From Leptodontidium sp. MPI-SDFR-AT-0119 (taxonomy: Eukaryota > Ascomycota > Leotiomycetes > Helotiales > Leptodontidiaceae): a DNA stretch of 64,000 nt. Of the stretch, positions 58,053-64,000 are shown piece by piece. The DNA lies in NCBI GenBank assembly GCA_020726505.1, contig JAHLEZ010000002.1, positions 4,836,001 to 4,900,000 on the forward strand. The letters are read 5' to 3'. Both the position numbers and the translations under genes were made by a program. The stretch's first letter is position 1. Every line of letters begins with the position of its first letter. Below the pieces are notes generated by a model. That model saw only the letters and a list, made by a program, of their open reading frames with translations. It was not told the DNA's origin and made no database searches.

Positions 58053-59302
58053 ATGGCAAATTCAGCGGGCAAAGCAGCTGGACGACTTACTCAGATCAGC
58101 GACTTTCTCACTGGGAATAGGACGGCTACTACGATTCCATTTGATCCAAATTGTACCAAATTTCCAATCAGAAAGGATGTTCCGAGAAGAGAAGACGCCC
58201 CAGAAGGCGCGTAAGTATTTTGTTAGCTGGACTTGATGTTTTGCTGACAGTTTCAAGTGCCTGGGTATGGGGACAGAACGATTATGTGAGTTCACTTGAT
58301 CTTGTAGAGCGATATGGAATTATACTGACAACGTCAAGATCGGAAGAATCAATCTCCTCACTCCTACCCGAGTCCAAGCCGCCTCAAAGGAAATCAAGAC
58401 AGGGGAAATCGTACCTCTAAACTTACCATTGAACGTCCCCGAAGTCCCAGCTTTTAATAGAGAGACTTTCCGGCATGAAATCAAGGCAATAGCTGAGGGA
58501 CTTGCTTACGACGACAAGTACCAACTCAACACACAGTCAGGGACTCAATGGGATGGCTTTAGACACATTGCACACCTCCCATCCGAGACCTTCTATAATG
58601 GCACGAAGGGCAAAGATATCCAAGGCGAATCTGCGGATCCTCAAAAGTGCGGCATCCATCACTGGGCAGAACATGGCATCGTTGGACGTGGTATTCTGAT
58701 TGACTACTGGACGTATGCCAACGAGAATGGAATTGTCTATGGCAAGTTACCCCAAAGACACAAAAGCGACAGTGCTAACAGAAATCTCAGATCCGTATGA
58801 CTACCATACGATTTCCTTTTCCGAGCTTCAAGCTTGTGGTAAGTCTCAAGGAGTTGATATCAGGCCTGCAGCGCAAGGAGGAGACATTCAAATTGGCGAC
58901 ATCCTTTTCATCAGATCCGGATTCGTCTCGACTTATCATTCCAAATCCCCCGACGCGCGCGCAGCCGCTGCTTTGCGTCCTCATTCACACGGCAAAACCG
59001 ATGGTCAGCGATGGGCTGGCGTGAAGCAGGAAACGGCCATGCTTGATTGGCTACACGATTGCTACTTTGCTGCTGTTGCTGGCGATGCGCCTTCTTTTGA
59101 GGCCTGGCCGAGCCAGGAAGAGTACATGCTCCATGAGTACATATTGGCTCTTTGGGGAATGCCACTAGGCGAGATGTTCGATTTAGAGAAGCTGTCGAGA
59201 ACTTGCAAGGAGAAGGGGAGATGGACCTTCTTTGTGACGAGTGCTCCAAATCATTGCGAGGGCGGCGTATCTAGTCATGGGAATGCGCTGGCAGTCTTCT
59301 AA
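58053..59302 (+). CDS. Cyclase-family protein (PF04199-like metal-dependent hydrolase)
   Basis: Exons: 58053-58210, 58258-58285 (28-nt microexon, AWVWGQNDY), 58339-58741 and 58791-59302; about 366 aa. Typical fungal cyclase-family blocks are present: RINLLTPTRVQAASKEIKTG, LPLNVPEVPAFNRE, SGTQWDGFRHIAH carrying the metal-binding Gly-Thr-x-x-Asp-x-x-x-His pattern, HHWAEHGIVGRGILIDYW, and the C-terminal TFFVTSAPNHCEGGVSSHGNALAVF. The family includes kynurenine formamidases and related hydrolases; fungal members of this length are mostly uncharacterised, so no specific reaction is claimed. Intron 3 (58742-58790) begins GCAAGT, a canonical GC donor. It keeps the frame and is followed by a GCTAAC branch and CAG acceptor. 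Without splicing it, the frame stops before the conserved C-terminal half. Confidence 0.92.
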
Positions 59303-59634
59303 GCATGGCTTAAGTCCATATGACGTAGAGGTCTGAACTTCCATTTTGTCAAAGTCAGCTATGAGTATATGTCGTGAGTGTCACAGGCGATCTTCAAGCT
59401 CGTAAGTAACAATAAAGGATTTATGAAGCCGCCCATTCCTCATCACTGCTATTGAATATCTTCCCCCTATTGGTAGGAAAAATTCTTGTTTTGTTGTCCT
59501 GTCGCTTCTTAATCTTGTTCCCGATTGGGGAATCGCCGAGTGGCTTGCAGGAGATTTCGGTGAGCACTTGTGGCACCGATCGCTTTACTTCTCATCACAG
59601 CCTCATTGCCAAACCCAACTTCTCAACCCTCCAC
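59303..59634. other. Short intergenic spacer
   Basis: A 332-bp stretch between two plus-strand genes. It is probably 3' UTR of the cyclase gene followed by the promoter of the caspase-like gene. Confidence 0.5.
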
Positions 59635-61435
59635 ATGTCGCAACAAGCAACTTACAACATGGACAATCAGCCTTTCACGACATTGTCTGCCGGTGGGATG
59701 CAACCGGCGTCGCGATCTCCAAGCGCGAGTCTATCTGATATCAGTGTAGAGTTCCATCTGGGCACCCCCGACGCTCGGTTCGAGATCTGACACTGTGCAG
59801 GTACAGCCTGAATCCAGCCCGGCATCGTCAGTGTCAGCAACGACTCATGATACAAGCCGAACGAAATACCATATCGATGAATTGGGTACATTTGCTCAAC
59901 GACTAGAAGAGGCAAGTCTCCCACGCGATTCCAACTATCAATCTAACGACACAAGGCTGCTACTAAAATCTTCCCTAACAAAGGCCGGTCTCGATACAAG
60001 GATGTCAGGGTCTTGCTTCTCAGATGGGAAGAAGACACCATGGGGGCCCAGTATGAGCTGGATGACCTAGCTACCTGCTTCACTGAGGCCTATGGCTTCA
60101 AAAACGGAGACTTGGTTGATTCCTAACGCCCAGCCTCATTTGGCTTTGATGGGCAAAGCTTTCAAAATGGTTCAGGAGTTCGGAATGAAAGATAGCCTTC
60201 TAATCGTCTATTATGCCGGGCATGGGGGTATGAATAGTTCTCGACAGCCGCTGTGGACCTGGTAAGCTGTCTAGATCCGAGATGTGAACAAGCTCACACG
60301 CAACAGTACGGTTGATCAGAACTCTCCCTATCTGCAGTGGTACGCCATCCAAACCATTTTTGAGCAAGCAGAAGCAGATGTGCTACTACTACTTGATTGC
60401 TACGCAGCAGCAAGTAGCGCACCCGCAGATGGCCAATGCAACAGTGTGCCGGAAACCATCGCGGCGTGTGGTTTCGAGACGTGGGCTCCTCAGCCTGGTC
60501 GGCATTCATTCACCAACACTCTCATTGCCGTTCTAGACGATTGGCATGATCGCGCAAGCTTCACCGCAGCCATGCTGCATTGTGAGATTTTGAATCGCCT
60601 GAGACATGAGAAGCCCGAGAGGAGGCGCAACATCAAGAACTTCGAATGCCGGAGAACGCTCGTTCATATTCTCAGCACCATTGATGCGAGAGCAGGAAGT
60701 GTTGAACTATGTCGTCGAAATTTACCTGAACATGTACCATCACCAGCATCGAGGAAGGGTAAAGAACCAGAACCAGAACCAGAACCAGCCGATGCGGACT
60801 CTGCTATGGACACTGACTCCACTGGACCAGCAGCTGAGAGCATGGATGAGCCAACAGACATGTACCGCCCTGGCTCATTAAACAAAATCCTCGGAACTGG
60901 CGAGACGGCTCTTCCACACGTTCTGATATCCGTAGCTCTGGAAGAGGAACAGTTACTTGACTTGGAACAATGTCGAAAATGGCTCCAACAATTCCCCGCA
61001 CTTGCTAAGTACGCCAAAATCCAGGGTGTCTATAAGAGCAACTCGACATTGATGCTTCTTTCATTGCCAGTGCTGATCTGGGACTGGCTTCCTGACGATA
61101 TGGCTTGCTCTTTCATCGCTTACATTCATTCCTCTAATATTCTGAACGGTCTGCCTGTTGAGTCGGTACTTGGCCCTCCTCTAATCCCTACCGCTTATCT
61201 TAAAGATGTAGTGGAGCCGGACATCTCCACGGTTTCAACTTGGCAAGATATCAGTCGTGAATTAATATACCCGAACATACTCGAAGAAGCACACGCATTG
61301 GTCAACGCCGTCAAGATTTTTGGTTCTATTTTTATTTTTTATTTTTATTTCTATTTTCTTTTTCTTTTTCTTTTTCTTTTTCTTTTTCTTTTCAGTCTGC
61401 TCATTGTTATCGTGCGCCGTGCAAGTCAATGTTGA
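59635..61435 (+). CDS. Caspase-like (peptidase C14 fold) protein, interrupted by a one-base frameshift
   Basis: Exons: 59635-59745, 59801-59911, 59956-60261 and 60307 onward. The frame shifts inside exon 3 at a run of five A (60100-60104); one A fewer restores it. Before the break: RSRYKDVRVLLLRWEEDTMG and YELDDLATCFTEAYGF. After it: a helical segment, then LLIVYYAGHGG with the catalytic His. Exon 4 adds WYAIQTIFEQAEADVLLLLD, CYAAASS with the catalytic Cys, ETIAACGFETWAPQPGRHSF and SFTAAMLHCEILNRL. The fold and His/Cys dyad are caspase/metacaspase-like. This is a common ascomycete family of unknown role, possibly in regulated cell death. A Glu-Pro repeat (60764-60787) separates a C-terminal domain. 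The last 40 codons translate a CTTTTT microsatellite, so the true 3' end may be spliced differently. Intron 2 has a GC donor. Confidence 0.7.
60764..60787 (+). repeat. (GAACCA)n coding microsatellite
   Basis: Four perfect GAACCA units encode a Glu-Pro repeat in the linker between the caspase-like domain and the C-terminal domain. Confidence 0.85.
61326..61392 (+). repeat. (CTTTTT)n pyrimidine-rich microsatellite
   Basis: Five to six CTTTTT units, preceded by T/A-rich sequence, end in CTTTTCAG at 61387-61394. In the long open frame it would encode an improbable Phe/Leu/Tyr tail. It also has the form of a polypyrimidine tract before a 3' splice site. Confidence 0.85.
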
Positions 61436-63112
61436 CAGGTGGTTATTTTGGTGACTGTATTTACTTTTGCTTACCCCCGAATTGGATTTTTGTTCGAGAC
61501 TGAACACCCTTTAGCCGCCTAAGAAGGAGTTAGAAGAGCCGAAACCCAACCCCGAGCCCGCCGCCTACGGCGAGAACATGAGCGCAGCATCGAGAGCTCG
61601 CTTTATAGTCGTGATGACAGTAAATCTAGCTACTCTAGTCCCCACGAATTTGACTCGGGTTACGCTTCAAGCATTCTAGGGTCGCTGAACCAAGTGACGA
61701 AATTCCGAGGCGATGTGTTCTGAAGGGTGTCCTCGCGAAGCAAAACTGATTCGCGTGATACAGTACACCTTGAATCCACTTGGTGATCAGAGCTGGTCTT
61801 GACTATCGCCTGGAGCTCTACGAAGATATCAAAAATGCGTGTTCTATCCTACGCCTACATCGATCACAAGATTTGTAAGATTTGTGATCCTCTATTATTG
61901 CCAACAATCTAAATTATGACAGAATAGCTGAATCGGCCTTGGAGAGGAAGAAATAAGATATGCCAGCGAACCTAGTTCTCGGCGCGTTTACCACCATGTA
62001 CTCCCATGCTGATTATTTGTACGTCAGTGCTGGAGTCAAACTTAGAACGAGCTGCTGGGAAAAGGGGGCAATGACAGAAACTGCTATAAGTTATCCAACT
62101 CGGTGGGAACATAGTATCTGACCCTAAAGAGGCTTCAGTTGGATCTTTCGAGGTATTGAAGTCACCTTGGCTGGGGGCAAAGATGAAAGGCGAAGGGCTA
62201 AGGATTAACGAGGTCCCTGGGATTCGACGAATATTCTGAATCCGCCATCGATGACCATTGCCGTAGCTTCATCCCAGGAGACTTAGACAATAGAAGTGAG
62301 GGAGCATTCTTCTACTTTTGCTGGAGAGTAGTGTGTTCAAAACAAACATTGGATTCTCGGTCAAGAAGGAGGCTTTCACGTGATATGCTTACCACAATTA
62401 TTCAATTGATTCACCTCTTCAGCACCTCCTCTATCGTTTACGAAAGTGTTCTTATCTGCAGTACAGTACAGTGTAAAATGTTCAACTTTGACTCCATACA
62501 CCACCGCCACTTAAGTCCCAGGCATGACACCGACATTTACAGGAACGGTACTATCGTGGCTGAACGCCATAACGAGTCGAAGATCGGCAGCCCCTGAAAT
62601 AAGACATCTCCCGGCAGGGCAAATGCTTGATCGACTCTAGCTCGTCTAGGCTTGTGGTAGATTATCTTGCAATGCGACCCCATTCGCGATCTCGACGAGC
62701 GGTTATTCATGTGGGTGGCTGCGAGGATTAAACCTAGCCCAATGAGATTGAAGCACTCAGCCACGCAGATACGGAGCATGCGCATCATTTTGGGACAACT
62801 CCGAAACGTGTGATCAACGAATTATCAGAAAAGAGACAGGCTCGTCGCACACTCCTAAGCATTTACAAGTGCGGAGTGGATTGCAGGAAATTTAGGGGAC
62901 CATGTGAAGTGGCGGCGATGCCGAGTGCCTTCGTCCGATGACTTCCATTGGGACAGCCAGGTTTGTCGTTCATCCATCTCCACTTACTGGGGATCTCGGT
63001 TGTTCATAAAGCTTCTCGCTTTTCCTACTTTCTTTCCACCCTGTCCCGTTTCTCTCTTTTATTTAACACCTACTCCAACAGGGAATTCTTGATTCGGCAA
63101 CTTCAAGTCAAG
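61436..63112. other. Intergenic region with a coding-like segment at 61523-61723
   Basis: Most of this 1.7 kb holds no gene. A frame open from 61523 to TGA 61721-61723 reads a basic then Ser-rich peptide (SLYSRDDSKSSYSSPHEFDS) that looks like protein. It may be a terminal exon of the caspase-like gene or a relic. The final 100 bases before 63113 are CT-rich and contain TTTATTTAAC near 63057, probably the PI-PLC-like gene promoter. Confidence 0.45.
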
Positions 63113-63991
63113 ATGCTTCTCAACATCCTCGCCTCGTTCCTCCTTCTGGGTTCTGCTGTTGCGGCAACCTGCAACGGTCACTCTGAGTTGTGTTCCCGAA
63201 AGTACTCTAACGTCACACAAATCGGCGCGCACGATTCTGCCTTCGTCGGTATTTTGCCAACAGACAATCAATTCCTCTCAGTAACGTCTCAACTTGATGG
63301 TGGAATTAGATATCTTCAGGCCCAATCTCACTTGAAAAATGGAGTGCTCCAGCTGTGCCATACAAGTTGCGATTTGAAGGATGCCGGAACGCTCGTGGAG
63401 TACTTGACAACTATCAAGACGTGGATGGACAAGAATCCCAACGAAGTAGTCACTGTCCTGGTGACCAATGGAGACGGAGCACCTGTCAGCCAATTCGGTA
63501 CCGACATGACCACTTCTGGCCTAGCTAGCTACGCATATTCCCCTGGGAAGCAGCTTGCTATTGCAGACTGGCCGACATTGCAAGAGCTCATTGACGCAAA
63601 AACTCGACTCGTCATGTTCCTCGGTACGTTCAATACCCCCTAGCGGAGAAAAAGAACTGACATATCGTAGACTTTGGTGCCAACACCGCAACTGTGCCAT
63701 ACATCTTGAACGAGTTCTCGTACTACTTCGAGACTGCATATGATGTCACGGACAATAATTTCCCATCCTGTGATCTTGACAGACCCAGTGGATCGAGCGG
63801 CTCCGGCTTGATGTATATCGTCAATCACTTCCTCGATCTCGATATCTTTGGTATTCTGATACCAGCAACCGCCGAGTTGCCGAGAACCAATGCTGCGACA
63901 GGAGATGGAAGTGTAGGAGCGCAAGCAGATCTTTGCACTACTAAGTGGGGAAGAAGACCGAATGTGATCCTGGTTGACTTTTTTGAGACTG
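63113..63991 (+). CDS. Secreted PI-PLC X-domain-like phosphodiesterase, 3' part beyond the window
   Basis: Exon 1 is 63113-63623 and exon 2 is 63671-63991; a GTAAGT donor follows at 63992, so the gene continues beyond the window. A signal peptide (MLLNILASFLLLGSAVAA) opens the protein. The TIM-barrel PLC-like core is recognisable: NVTQIGAHDSAFVG contains the first catalytic His, LDGGIRYLQAQSHLKNG follows, and LQLCHTSC carries the second His. TTIKTWMDKNPNEVVTVLVTN and TRLVMFLDFGAN follow, and the visible part ends at PNVILVDFFETG. Such fungal proteins are secreted or wall-bound and resemble bacterial PI-specific phospholipase C without the Ca-dependent domains of eukaryotic PLC. The substrate has not been settled for the family. 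Confidence 0.9.
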
Positions 63992-64000
63992 GTAAGTCTG

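Overview
The window is nuclear DNA from a filamentous ascomycete (Pezizomycotina). The evidence is the many short introns (about 44-128 nt) with CTAAC/CTGAC-like branch sites, a Zn(II)2Cys6 regulator, ATG5, and typical filamentous-ascomycete families: CFEM, But2, CBM18, an NPP1-type necrosis-inducing-like protein, Dal5-like and DHA-type transporters, and a cyclase-family protein. The mix of secreted proteins suits a plant-associated or saprotrophic member of the Leotiomycetes, but that placement is inference. I saw no transposase, reverse transcriptase, LTR, rRNA, convincing tRNA, CRISPR array or polyketide/peptide synthase.

Layout. 1-5778: about 5.8 kb with no supported gene, its last 1.5 kb CT-rich and leading into a large Zn2Cys6 regulator (5794-9428, +). 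9429-12421: gene-free. 12422-14475 (-): 14-TM-type major facilitator with an acidic dileucine motif. 15675-17327 (-): DHA1-type drug transporter. 19317-20002 (+): secreted CBM18 gene interrupted by TAG. 20936-22719 (-): seven-helix membrane protein. 24492-25374 (+): ATG5 with an apparent frameshift. 26098-28170 (-): sugar transporter. 30356-31921 (+): FAD-linked oxidoreductase. 32058-32560 (-) and 34612-35589 (+): decayed coding sequences. 35849-37810 (-) and 38402-40095 (+): divergent Dal5-like permease and FMN monooxygenase. 40348-41454 (-): secreted But2-domain protein. 45099-46080 (+): NPP1-like protein. 47744-48710 (-): Cys-rich one-span membrane protein. 49809-50949 (+): thioesterase-like protein. 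51317-52152 (-): CFEM GPI protein. 55315-55923 (-): F-box protein. 56353-57573 (-): HTH plus HD-domain protein. 58053-59302 (+): cyclase-family hydrolase. 59635-61435 (+): caspase-like protein with a one-base frameshift. 63113 to the window end (+): secreted PI-PLC-like protein.

How it works together. Most genes look like independent accessory functions for uptake, export, extracellular interaction and small-molecule oxidation. The clearest functional unit is the divergent permease/monooxygenase pair at 35.8-40.1 kb, probably import and oxidation of an organic nitrogen or sulfur source. Several reading frames are broken by a single base or codon (CBM18, ATG5, caspase-like, two relics), so either assembly indels or ongoing gene loss should be considered. 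Three introns appear to use GC rather than GT donors. All exon coordinates were derived by hand from splice signals, reading phase and family similarity, without transcript data.
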